This document shows positions 42,934-51,735 of a stretch of 64,000 nt of DNA, piece by piece. Every line of letters starts with the position of its first letter. Position 1 is the stretch's first letter. Made by a program: the position numbers and the translations under genes. The stretch is from contig CAXXMM010000014.1 in assembly GCA_963676385.2 (NCBI GenBank), positions 434,001-498,000 on the forward strand, read 5' to 3'. Below the pieces are notes generated by a model. That model was not told the origin of the DNA. It made no database searches and saw only the letters and a list, made by a program, of their open reading frames with translations. The stretch comes from UBA1422 sp963676385. GTDB lineage: Bacteria > Bacillota > Clostridia > Peptostreptococcales > Anaerovoracaceae.

Positions 42934-42959
42934 ATGTAAATAATATTATATATTTACAT
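42934..42959. repeat. AT-rich inverted repeat at the recA-side end of the island
   Basis: ATGTAAATA-N8-TATTTACAT, 9-bp arms, overlapping the stop codon of the TagB/F-like gene and about 37 bases upstream of the recA -35. It may act as a weak terminator or an operator. The half-site ATGTAAAT also occurs in the palindrome at 33853-33871. Confidence 0.5.
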
Positions 42960-44111
42960 TTTATGGTTGTCAATTAGATTCTCCGATTCCAACATGTTAT
43001 CAATGAAATCAACTAACCGTTTTGTACATGTTGTTTCTTTAACATCAAAATACTTATCACGAAATTCATGAAGCAACTTCATATCGTAAACTTGATCTAG
43101 CGTTTTAGCCAATTCAATAGGGTTGCGAAAACAATATTTTCCAATTGCCTCATCGGATAAAGATACATTTAATCCAGTATTCATCTGATATTCTTCAATA
43201 TCATAAATATACAAGTATACAGGAATTTCTGCCACTGCCGCTTCAACAATCAAAGCCGAATAGTCGCTAATTACAATATCTGCAACAGATAACCAGTCAT
43301 AAACGGAATATTGTTGATCCATAATGATTCCATTGCCTATGAACGACTTGCTAATATTCTCATCAAGGGGATGGGTTTTAACAATTACGTTGTATTTATT
43401 ATGATCTATCGCTTGAAGAAGATTATTGGCATCTACGCTTCTACTTTTCCTAAAGGTAGGGGCATATACAATATTTATTTTTTTTTGCACCATTGGGTAC
43501 TTTTGGCAAATAAAATTCCCAACCTCTTGCTTGTGCATCCTAATATAATCTATACGAGGCAGTCCGCCTTTTACGATTTTGTCCAATGGAACACTAAATG
43601 CTTCACAGAAGTGTGTTGAAGTCACATCACTTGCACATAGAACATAAGTATATTGTTGATGCATTTTCATTAACTTTGCAGTTTTTTGAGATGTTCCGTC
43701 CTTTTTGTCTATCGTCTGGTAGCCAAATTTCTTTATTGCGCAGGTTGCATGCCATATTTGGAAAACTTTCAAATTTTGACGATGCTTAAGAATGCTTACG
43801 GCAATGCAATACGAGTCAATAACCACTACTTTTGACGTGGCGATATGATACATTTGCTTGATCATGTGGAAAAAATAGCAAATCATTCCCCATGGTGAGA
43901 AAACCAATTTTTTTGTCAAAAAAACCGACTTGTGCAAATTCCTTGCATCAATCTCTTCCCTAATTAATCGAAAGTCCAATGTGTCAATATTGCTCTGTCG
44001 ACTAATAAACACTACTTTATGTTGCTGCGGAAGTAACTTGAATAGAAGATAAATTGCATTCATTACCTTTGAAAAACAATAGATTGAAGTTGTCCTAATT
44101 TTATCGTTCAT
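42954..44111 (-). CDS. TagB/TagF-like CDP-glycerol glycerophosphotransferase family protein
   Basis: 385 aa GT-B-like transferase of the teichoic-acid polymerase/primase family. Landmarks are FQIWHATCAIKKFGYQ (the HAT/HG segment near the active site), YAPTFRKS, KTHPLD, and SDYSALIVEAAVAEIPVYLYIYD. These proteins move a polyol phosphate from a CDP-polyol to a lipid-linked acceptor on the cytoplasmic membrane face. It is one-domain, like TagB, shorter than typical TagF. ATG 44111 is chosen; 44117 is equally possible. It overlaps the fusion gene by 11 bases and is the last gene of the island. Confidence 0.85.
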   Translation of the reverse strand: MNDKIRTTSIYCFSKVMNAIYLLFKLLPQQHKVVFISRQSNIDTLDFRLIREEIDARNLHKSVFLTKKLVFSPWGMICYFFHMIKQMYHIATSKVVVIDSYCIAVSILKHRQNLKVFQIWHATCAIKKFGYQTIDKKDGTSQKTAKLMKMHQQYTYVLCASDVTSTHFCEAFSVPLDKIVKGGLPRIDYIRMHKQEVGNFICQKYPMVQKKINIVYAPTFRKSRSVDANNLLQAIDHNKYNVIVKTHPLDENISKSFIGNGIIMDQQYSVYDWLSVADIVISDYSALIVEAAVAEIPVYLYIYDIEEYQMNTGLNVSLSDEAIGKYCFRNPIELAKTLDQVYDMKLLHEFRDKYFDVKETTCTKRLVDFIDNMLESENLIDNHKM

Positions 44112-45414
44112 ACGCATCAATCTCTGAAAGCAGTTTAATAATAGCTTCCGACTCATTGGTCATCAATCTTTGAGAATCAGTTCTTTCAGATCTAACTAAC
44201 GCCAATAATGCTTGAATCAAATATCGAAATCCGTTGCCATCCAAATTGAAAGAATATCGCTTAAAAGTATCGTCTTCGTTCCTCTTAATTTTGAAATAAC
44301 CAATACGCCACCAATCGCCTGGAACAATGATTGTTCCTTCAGTTCCAAGAATCACCATGCCAGATTCAATTTCATAGTCCATCCCGATTTCTGCAGATGC
44401 AATTGACTGGTCATAAATAAAGCTGAGCGTCCCATAAGATATCTCGCCATTTTTGTTTTGAATCAAATTAAAATTTGTATCTAAAAAATCCACTCCCAGT
44501 ATTTTGACAATAATGCAAACGGGAAAATATGCCAGGTCAATAAAATCACATTTACTGTCACTCCCATATAGGGATTTGGAAATGCTACACCGTATACTAA
44601 CCAAATCCCCAATTAAGTTGCCTCGCGCATTCCATAAAAGCTGCCCAAACGCTTGTAAATACAAGGTAGTAATATTATTTAGCCAAACCACACCCTTTTC
44701 TTTAGATAGTTCATTGAGTAAACGTTCCTCTTCCAGTATTAATGTGCCTGGAGGGTCACTAATAACATGTTTTCCATTGGCAATTGCATCCTTAATATAT
44801 TGAAATCGTCTTTCCCGATCAACCTTAATATATACGATGTCAACACTTTGCAAAAATTCCCCATAGTCGCTGTACCCATTGTCTAGTTCATACCTGTCAC
44901 AAAATTGCTTTGCCATTTCTGGATTCGAAGAATAAACACTTTCAACGTGTATACCGCTGACATGTTTAGGCTCTATCACTGCATCACAATCATCAAGATC
45001 ATCTGTAACAATACCAAATTTATATGTCTTCATAACGGTTTCTCGTAGCTGTGTACTGGAAATATCTTTGGTTCTTTCTAGATATTTTACCTCACAATAT
45101 TTATTCAAATGATCAAATTTTCCTTTCCAATCTGACCCAATAACCAATACATCCACATCATAGTTGATAATATCCGGAATTTTTTGGCCAAGGTACTCCT
45201 CCACAATAATATGATCCGCAAAACCTGTGTTTTTAACATTTTCTATCCTAGTAGCCAAGTTATCTTGCACCGAAAGTTTGCCTCTCTCTGCATCATAACT
45301 TTCTCCGGTAACCCCAACAATCAAATAATCCCCCTCTGCTTTTGCTCTTTTTAGAATGTTATAGTGTCCCTCATGAAATAGATCAAAAGTTCCGTATGTA
45401 ATTACTTTTCGCAC
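44101..45414 (-). CDS. Fusion: TagD-type cytidylyltransferase + degenerate Gfo/Idh/MocA-like domain
   Basis: 437 aa. Residues 1-128 are a TagD-like nucleotidyltransferase with HxGH (H14-H17) and RTKDISST (114-121), so CDP-alcohol synthesis is likely. Residues about 131-430 follow the Gfo/Idh/MocA plan (Rossmann-like part, then a beta-sheet domain). But the dinucleotide Gly motif is replaced by GIVTDDLDDCD (134-144), and the catalytic EKP is SDPPG (219-223), without the lysine. It is therefore probably not a working dehydrogenase, more likely a substrate-binding or scaffolding part. It may serve like the reductase-cytidylyltransferase Bcs1, with different folds. AGGAGG precedes the ATG. Confidence 0.8.
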   Translation of the reverse strand: MRKVITYGTFDLFHEGHYNILKRAKAEGDYLIVGVTGESYDAERGKLSVQDNLATRIENVKNTGFADHIIVEEYLGQKIPDIINYDVDVLVIGSDWKGKFDHLNKYCEVKYLERTKDISSTQLRETVMKTYKFGIVTDDLDDCDAVIEPKHVSGIHVESVYSSNPEMAKQFCDRYELDNGYSDYGEFLQSVDIVYIKVDRERRFQYIKDAIANGKHVISDPPGTLILEEERLLNELSKEKGVVWLNNITTLYLQAFGQLLWNARGNLIGDLVSIRCSISKSLYGSDSKCDFIDLAYFPVCIIVKILGVDFLDTNFNLIQNKNGEISYGTLSFIYDQSIASAEIGMDYEIESGMVILGTEGTIIVPGDWWRIGYFKIKRNEDDTFKRYSFNLDGNGFRYLIQALLALVRSERTDSQRLMTNESEAIIKLLSEIDAYER

Positions 45415-45455
45415 AATGTACCTCCTTACATGTATCTAAAACATCATTCCATCAA

Positions 45456-46193
45456 TTAATAAAAATCGTATCCCCCATGGATATCATATACACTTCCGTT
45501 TAAATAATCATTTGATAATATTTGGTAGCACAAAGCTGCTACTTCCTCCGGTGTGCCAAATCTGTGGGCAGCAATCTTTTGGTTGATGCGTTCCCTACTC
45601 ACGTCGGATCGGCCCTCCTGCCATTTTGTGTCAATAAATCCCGGGGCAATTGCATTGACCGATACTCTTTTATCATCAAAGACTTTTACCAGAGACTTTG
45701 CCAAAAAATGAACTGCGGCCTTTGATACACCATAAACAATGGATGAGGAATAGGGAACCTGACCTGCATGAGAACCCATAAATACCAGATTGCCGCCCTC
45801 GGCCATAATGGCTTTCAGTTCTTTGACAATGAAGGCAGGAATGTTTACATTGGTCCTCATCACCTTATCCCATAACTCATAATCGTATTCTTCAAAGGGC
45901 AAATATGTTCCAATTCCAGTATTTAGAACCAGCCAGTCAATGTGATCTGTCAATTCTTTTATCGTGGAAACAAAAACAAGCATTTCGTCATAATCGGACA
46001 AATCCGCCTTTATTAAGTGGACTTTTTCTCTGTCCTTCCGCTCAAGGGAGCTTAAAAACTCATTGGCATTGTTTGTATTGTTGCCGTAATTTACAAAAAC
46101 TTTGTCTCCCTCTTTAGAATTTTCAAGGATTTTACATACGATGGCCTTGCCGATTCCGGCTGTTCCACCTGTAATAATTGTAACGTTTGACAT
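45456..46193 (-). CDS. Short-chain dehydrogenase/reductase (SDR)
   Basis: 245 aa classical SDR. Cofactor motif TGGTAGIG (about residues 8-15), NTGIG in the NNAG position, catalytic Ser in MGSHAG, YGVSK (Tyr-x3-Lys), and APGFIDTKW. The D-or-basic residue after strand 2 is NYGNN, leaving NAD versus NADP open. In the island it is the only intact reductase, so it is the best candidate to reduce the keto group of the product of the ThDP enzyme or to make the polyol. It lies 9 bases after the ThDP gene. Confidence 0.88.
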   Translation of the reverse strand: MSNVTIITGGTAGIGKAIVCKILENSKEGDKVFVNYGNNTNNANEFLSSLERKDREKVHLIKADLSDYDEMLVFVSTIKELTDHIDWLVLNTGIGTYLPFEEYDYELWDKVMRTNVNIPAFIVKELKAIMAEGGNLVFMGSHAGQVPYSSSIVYGVSKAAVHFLAKSLVKVFDDKRVSVNAIAPGFIDTKWQEGRSDVSRERINQKIAAHRFGTPEEVAALCYQILSNDYLNGSVYDIHGGYDFY

Positions 46194-46202
46194 TTTATTC
46201 TC

Positions 46203-47951
46203 CTATTTATTTAACAACTTTTCCAGCAATTCTGGTGGCATATACGGCTTTTGATTATGCATTTCTTTGGAAAAAGGTGTTTTGGGATATGCTCTGGAAT
46301 TTACATCAAGAATGATTTCAACTAAATTCGGCTGATTGTAATTCATAGTCTTAAGCAATTGAGTTAGTTGTTCATTGTTAGTCACTTTGTAAGAAGAAAT
46401 CCCGTATGCATCTCCAATTTTCTTAAAATCTGGTGCTAAATATCCCCCGTCAGAAACAGATCCATAGTATCTGCCTTCAAAGATATCATCTTGTTGTTGT
46501 TGAATCAGTCCCAAAGAATTGTTATTCAGAATAAAAATAGTCATTGGGATTTTTTCTCGAAAAACTAATTGAAGTTCTTGTATATTCATTTGAAATGATC
46601 CATCTCCACAAATAACACCCACCGGTCCATGTAAACCGTAATAAGCACCAATGGCGGCTGGAAGTGCGAATCCCATAGCTCCATGTCCTCCGGAAAACAG
46701 CAATCGCTGATCTTTATGAAGTCTATATGATTGGGCGCACCACATTTGATGTTGGCCAACGTCACAACAAATTCCCTTTAGAGACGTAGCATATTTACTA
46801 ATATTGTCAATCACCAGATTCGGTCCTCGTTCAACGCATTGATTATCAAATTCTTCTAGCAAACCCTTGATTTCCCTGCACACTTCAAGCCACTTTAAAT
46901 GATCTTCATTCCTACTAGGTTCCAAATCCTCGTTCATTTGACATATCACATCATTGCAATCAGCCATATAAGCTATTTCATTTTCATGCACCGTCCGTTG
47001 TAACTCGGTGGAATCAATATCTACTCTTATTATCTTTGCATCTGCAGCAAATTCCTCTGACTTCATTCCCACTTGACGCTTACACATACTCATTCCCAAG
47101 GAAACAATTAAGTCCGCTTTTTTGTTTACAATGAGATTGGAATACCTATGCCCGTAAGCCGCCCCTAGGAAGCCAAAGTTTACAGGAAAATCAAAGGGCA
47201 TAATATCTCGCCCAAGGATACTTGTGACTACTGGTATATTGATTTTTTCAATCACAGAATGGACCATCCGTCTAAATTCGGAATTTTTACTTACACCATT
47301 TCCCAATAATAGTACAGGTCTTTTTGCATTTGCAATTTCCCTAAGAATATTGGTTGCCACCGTCTTTGGATTTGATAGTTGTTGGGGTTTAGGGGGCACA
47401 AACCCTTCTAGGGATGTTGGCTCAATAATTTGTCTTTGCATATCCATTGGCAAATCAATTAATACGGGACCCGGTCTGCCTTCCGTCGCCCAATAATATG
47501 CTTCTTCTACTACTTTTCTTATGTCATCAATTTTTGTGACTTTTGTGCAATATTTCACCACAGCATTCACGGCAGAAATCACATCCATTTCTTGAAATCC
47601 ATGCTGTTTTATTCCTTCAACATCTAAATATTCATATGAGTTTAACTGCCCGGTAATAAAGATTACTGGAGCACTATCATAATATGCATCAGCAATACCG
47701 GAAATCAAATTTGCCGCTCCCGGTCCACTGGTTGCGTAGGCAAAGGCAACTTCTCCAGTGGCTTTTGCCTGACCAGTTGCAGCAAAAGCGGCACCTTGCT
47801 CATTATAACAACAATGATTTTCCATTTTTTCCGATGCACCAATTGAATCTACCAAATGGGCTATCATTGTGCCCTGATATCCATAACAGTGTTTAATTCC
47901 TTTTTCCGCTAAAAAATCTACTATGTAATCGCTTGACTTTATCATTTTCAC
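46203..47951 (-). CDS. Acetolactate-synthase-like ThDP enzyme
   Basis: 582 aa with the three-domain plan of acetohydroxyacid synthases: pyrimidine-binding domain with catalytic Glu51 (CCYNEQGAAFAATG), central domain, and PP domain with GDGSFQMN (449-456) and N477. It is divergent from biosynthetic IlvB. Lying among surface-polymer genes with no ilvN or ilvC, it probably decarboxylates a 2-keto acid and joins the two-carbon unit to an aldehyde or ketone, as YerE does in branched sugars, or makes a small aldehyde. The substrate cannot be read from sequence. Confidence 0.85.
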   Translation of the reverse strand: MKMIKSSDYIVDFLAEKGIKHCYGYQGTMIAHLVDSIGASEKMENHCCYNEQGAAFAATGQAKATGEVAFAYATSGPGAANLISGIADAYYDSAPVIFITGQLNSYEYLDVEGIKQHGFQEMDVISAVNAVVKYCTKVTKIDDIRKVVEEAYYWATEGRPGPVLIDLPMDMQRQIIEPTSLEGFVPPKPQQLSNPKTVATNILREIANAKRPVLLLGNGVSKNSEFRRMVHSVIEKINIPVVTSILGRDIMPFDFPVNFGFLGAAYGHRYSNLIVNKKADLIVSLGMSMCKRQVGMKSEEFAADAKIIRVDIDSTELQRTVHENEIAYMADCNDVICQMNEDLEPSRNEDHLKWLEVCREIKGLLEEFDNQCVERGPNLVIDNISKYATSLKGICCDVGQHQMWCAQSYRLHKDQRLLFSGGHGAMGFALPAAIGAYYGLHGPVGVICGDGSFQMNIQELQLVFREKIPMTIFILNNNSLGLIQQQQDDIFEGRYYGSVSDGGYLAPDFKKIGDAYGISSYKVTNNEQLTQLLKTMNYNQPNLVEIILDVNSRAYPKTPFSKEMHNQKPYMPPELLEKLLNK

Positions 47952-47976
47952 CTTCCCTATTGTAACAATATTAGCA

Positions 47977-49170
47977 TTATATGATGGGGCGATAGTGCGC
48001 CTCCGGAACTAGTTTTCTTAATTTTTCAACCACATTTTCCTTACCTTCTTCTATAAACAATTCACATTGTATCTCGAAAAACTCTCGACACACACAAAAA
48101 CCCAACTTTCGTTTTAAATAATGCAATGTTGTTTTCTCATGTTCTGCAAAAATAGTTTTTAACTCAGTAAGGTTTCCTTTTCCATGCAAATTATGTATGA
48201 CTTCTCTTTTCTTTTGAAACTCCTCGTAATATCTGAGACGATCTCCACTTCTAGCCGCAATTAACAGCGCTCGAGAACGGATTTTTATGGGTCTAAGCAG
48301 CTTTATGCCTTTCAATAATGAAAGGCGATATTGAAAGAAGTACTTCTTTATATCCATCCCACTCTTTGAGACCTGATTTAAAAATTCTTTATATGGTATT
48401 CCCGGCAAAAAAATAATATTGCTAAAGTCTTTTTTCCTATTGAGGAACCTATCTCGCCAGAAGGTTCCATAATAGTTAACAAGAAAGTCTTCCCGCCGAA
48501 CTGGTGCGGGATATGGATTGCCCTCGAAAAAAACAAAATCATTACCGGAAAAATATTCCGAATCTAAAACAGTGCTTTTTTTCTTCGGGTATTTAATTAT
48601 TACGTTTTCAGATGTTCCTGAATAGTTTTTGCAAAACCCTCGGTATAATAATTTGGCGCAATTTGCCTTTCCAATTACCATACATCCTCTGGCAAGCGCG
48701 GCAGCAATTATTCTTTTGAGGTTTAATTTTCTAGTAAATCTATACCCATTGCACTCCCATCCGGTTTCAATAACATGAAAAATTTTTCCTCTCAGGCTAT
48801 GAACATTTCTTCTAATGGGAATAATATTAATCCTTGCTCCATATCTGGAGAAATCAGTTCCTTGGTTCATATTAATGTATGTTGAAGTCTCATTGATATA
48901 GGAAACCTGAAAACCCAAATAATGTTTGTGGTTTCCCATATATTCTATGGATCGATTCAAAGGGATTTCCGTTTCTAAAATCTTCACTAATGCGATGAAA
49001 TCAGAAATGGGCATTAAAATCTCAAGGTTGATAGCATTTCGATCGTAGCCGCCATAAATTTCGGCAATTGCCAATGTTTCCGGACCCAAATAGTATTTTA
49101 GGCTATGTTTTTCACATATCTTTGCAATTTCCTTTAGCATCTGCAAAGTACTTCTTTGCATTTCTTTCAT
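47977..49170 (-). CDS. LicD-like protein lacking the acidic metal-binding motif
   Basis: 397 aa. The first 60 residues follow LicD (LQMLKEIAKICEKHSLKYYL, then ETLAIAEIYGG), but where active LicD has W-D-D-D-x-D there is DRNAINLEI (43-51). The nucleotidyltransferase-like metal site is therefore lost. The rest has no recognised motif besides FEGNPYPAPVRREDFL, which is like the GxxxxxP-xx-xxxYL end of LicD domains. It is probably a pseudo-enzyme partner of the LicD upstream. One base is shared with that gene (coordinate 49170), so they are co-translated. Confidence 0.7.
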   Translation of the reverse strand: MKEMQRSTLQMLKEIAKICEKHSLKYYLGPETLAIAEIYGGYDRNAINLEILMPISDFIALVKILETEIPLNRSIEYMGNHKHYLGFQVSYINETSTYINMNQGTDFSRYGARINIIPIRRNVHSLRGKIFHVIETGWECNGYRFTRKLNLKRIIAAALARGCMVIGKANCAKLLYRGFCKNYSGTSENVIIKYPKKKSTVLDSEYFSGNDFVFFEGNPYPAPVRREDFLVNYYGTFWRDRFLNRKKDFSNIIFLPGIPYKEFLNQVSKSGMDIKKYFFQYRLSLLKGIKLLRPIKIRSRALLIAARSGDRLRYYEEFQKKREVIHNLHGKGNLTELKTIFAEHEKTTLHYLKRKLGFCVCREFFEIQCELFIEEGKENVVEKLRKLVPEAHYRPII

Positions 49171-51269
49171 CAGAACGTCTCCTTCGACAAATTCATGCCC
49201 AATTCATATTCCGTCAATTTACTACACTGTAATGTCATTGCATGATTCCAATGTTGATTAGCTTCATCAACCAAACCCAAATTTGAATATACATCTCCCA
49301 ATAATTTATAATACGTTCCATCCTTTTCTATATCTGGAATTTCTGCAAGTTCAGTAGCCAGTTCATGATATTCAGATACTGCATTTGTCCTCAAAAACTT
49401 TTTGCGGAAATTAGCCATTTGGTCTGATTCTCCAATGCCACAGTACAAATTGTGTAAAAGTCCAAAGAGTTTCACGTCAAAATCAAATGTAGACAATGCC
49501 CCTTGTATTTCTAATATCTGTTCCACAATGTCATTGTCAGAATGTGAAATTTTCTGGCGGATTTTATGCTTCAGAACATAATAATCGACATCGTCCCCCA
49601 CAAGTTTGGCCAACCTTTCAGCCATATCCACATCGCAGTTTTTTTCTATCTCTTGAATAAAATAGATTTTGTCCGAAATGGCTTTTTCCTTAACCTCCAA
49701 ATGGACACATCCATTTGTGGTTGTATTAACAGCCTTTTCGTAAATGTCATAAGCTTGTCTCTTATTTTTATGATACACTAAATCCCCATAATATTTTAAA
49801 AACACACCATCGTTGGGAAACAAAATCATTCCATCATTGATTAATGAGGCTGCCTTTTCATATAGCCCCCGGTCCATTAAATGACCAATATATAAGACGT
49901 TAATATTATAGTTTTTTGGATATTTTTCAAATAGCATCCCCGTTTGTGTAAAAGATTCTTCAAATAATTTTAAATCGTACCAAGAAATTGCTTTTCTAAT
50001 CTCTGCAATTAATTGTTTTACCTCATATAATTCCTTTCCCATGGGTTCCTTAGTCAGCTCCCGCACTTGAATCAGTCGGTCTGCCTTTGCAATGCGATTG
50101 GTGTGTATCAAAACCATGGTGGCAACGTAGAGAATGTTGTCAGTTATTCCGCAATATACCGGATTGTTATATCTAAATATCCCTAAATAATCTTCTCTTC
50201 CGATTTGCTCCCTACTTAATTGTTCACTGAAAAATTTTTCAAATAGTTTGCTCAGCTTTCCATATTCTTCATTGTTTAGCGCCTCCAGTATATCATATCC
50301 ACATGTGCGAACCTTGTATTCAATATCACATTTCGTTGCATAACTGAGTATTTTGACTTTATTTGTTTTGATTTCAGATAATTTATCCATATTTTTCAAC
50401 AAATAGTTTTTTCTGTAAATAATGGATTTTCGAACACTACCCACATTTATGTACTGCAAATAATCTTTTTGAATGGTTTTATAATCTGTAGTGAAACTAA
50501 ATATTGCATTATGGGATTCGTGCTCCGAGTGGGGTGGAATATGCATCCAGTCATCTCCATAATGCCAGGTCAGATAGTCTCCGGTTCTATCTGGAATTCT
50601 GCATCTTACCCCTTCAAAGTCCCCAAATCTTGATTCGCCATACATATCTTTATCAAAGAGAAAGGGCGCCCCACCCCATCGCATCACATAGTATGGGCAA
50701 TTTTCCTCCTTATACGAAAAGATTCTGTTTTCAATTTCCGATAGGATCGCATCTTTCCCCATTTTTTTCATCCTACGATAGTATTTTTTGTATCGTGCCT
50801 TATTCACATTGTATCTATAACTATAGTTTAAGGAAGGATTCACCAAATCAGAATACAATAACAAATCGTCCCTATATTTTAAATAACTATCCTCTTTATC
50901 TGGAATGGGATCAAGAACTAGGATATCCACCACATATCCGGCAATCCCATCTCCTAATATTTGATTTTTATGAATTGCGGAGGAAGTGGTATCAGTGTAT
51001 CTACCAAACATATTTGGATAATCTCTGTCCAATTCTTGGCATTCCAATACTCGGTTTTCCGGGATATCATACCTTGTCACTTCAATAAATTTGTGCCAGT
51101 TGTCACGAGTCATCAAAATATCCATATCATCATCCCAGGGGATAAATCCCTTGTGCCGCATTACACCTATCAGCGTCCCTCCCGCCATATAGTACACGAT
51201 ATGATGTCTATTACATATTTCATCAATTTCTTTGAACAGGCTTAGTAGTTTTTTTTGTTCAGAAGTCAT
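49170..51269 (-). CDS. LicD family phosphotransferase with TPR-like C-terminus
   Basis: 699 aa. The N-terminal LicD domain (about 1-265) is intact: HHIVYYMAGGTLIGVMRHKGF, PWDDDMDI with D46, D47, D48 and D50, and TGDYLTWHYGDDWMHIPP at its end. LicD proteins transfer phosphocholine or another phospho-alcohol from a CDP donor to a surface glycan. The remaining 430 residues are helical repeats resembling TPRs (for example NYNINVLYIGHLMDRGLYEKA), likely a protein-binding platform. It is directly downstream of tagD, the presumed source of CDP-glycerol. Confidence 0.88.
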   Translation of the reverse strand: MTSEQKKLLSLFKEIDEICNRHHIVYYMAGGTLIGVMRHKGFIPWDDDMDILMTRDNWHKFIEVTRYDIPENRVLECQELDRDYPNMFGRYTDTTSSAIHKNQILGDGIAGYVVDILVLDPIPDKEDSYLKYRDDLLLYSDLVNPSLNYSYRYNVNKARYKKYYRRMKKMGKDAILSEIENRIFSYKEENCPYYVMRWGGAPFLFDKDMYGESRFGDFEGVRCRIPDRTGDYLTWHYGDDWMHIPPHSEHESHNAIFSFTTDYKTIQKDYLQYINVGSVRKSIIYRKNYLLKNMDKLSEIKTNKVKILSYATKCDIEYKVRTCGYDILEALNNEEYGKLSKLFEKFFSEQLSREQIGREDYLGIFRYNNPVYCGITDNILYVATMVLIHTNRIAKADRLIQVRELTKEPMGKELYEVKQLIAEIRKAISWYDLKLFEESFTQTGMLFEKYPKNYNINVLYIGHLMDRGLYEKAASLINDGMILFPNDGVFLKYYGDLVYHKNKRQAYDIYEKAVNTTTNGCVHLEVKEKAISDKIYFIQEIEKNCDVDMAERLAKLVGDDVDYYVLKHKIRQKISHSDNDIVEQILEIQGALSTFDFDVKLFGLLHNLYCGIGESDQMANFRKKFLRTNAVSEYHELATELAEIPDIEKDGTYYKLLGDVYSNLGLVDEANQHWNHAMTLQCSKLTEYELGMNLSKETF

Positions 51270-51294
51270 CCTAGCCTCCAGTTAACCAATTCCC

Positions 51295-51684
51295 TTATTT
51301 TTTTAATTCTTGCTTAATTTGAGTTGTGGAAATCTCCGGTGTTCTCTCTAAATAAACCACTTCACAATAATCTTTCAAAAAGTCAAACTTTCCTGCCCAG
51401 TCATCACCAATCACGAAAGTATCAATTCTATATTCTTTAATGTCAGATATTTTTTGTTCCCAACTGGTTTCTGGAATCACCAAATCTACGTAGCGTATGG
51501 ATTCAACCAGCCTTTTCCTTTCATCAAACGAAAAAAAGTTTTTCTTGTTTTTTTGTTCATAGTTAAACTCGTCTGTGGAAACGGCGACAATTAAATAATC
51601 GCCAAGTTGTTTTGCCCGTTGAAATAAATTAACATGACCATAGTGCATTAAGTCAAAAGTTCCGTAAGTAATTACTTTTTTCAT
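51295..51684 (-). CDS. tagD: Glycerol-3-phosphate cytidylyltransferase TagD-like
   Basis: 129 aa, exactly the length of Bacillus TagD. HYGH (H14-H17) in the start VITYGTFDLMHYGHVNL and RTPEISTTQ near the C-terminus are the CTP-binding signatures. It makes CDP-glycerol from CTP and glycerol 3-phosphate, though a different phospho-alcohol cannot be excluded. ATG 51684 has GGAGG 7 bases upstream. It is the first gene of the island and is paralogous to the N-terminal domain of the fusion at 44101-45414. No terminator separates it from cinA. Confidence 0.92.
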   Translation of the reverse strand: MKKVITYGTFDLMHYGHVNLFQRAKQLGDYLIVAVSTDEFNYEQKNKKNFFSFDERKRLVESIRYVDLVIPETSWEQKISDIKEYRIDTFVIGDDWAGKFDFLKDYCEVVYLERTPEISTTQIKQELKK

Positions 51685-51735
51685 TCGTGCCTCCAAAAAT
51701 ATCTGTTGTACTCCCCATATTGAATACGTTACCTA

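Noticed and set aside
50504..51088. 194-codon plus-strand ORF opposite the LicD gene
   Set aside because: Antisense shadow in AT-rich DNA; composition (His/Tyr/Ser-rich) is not protein-like and no start signal is present.
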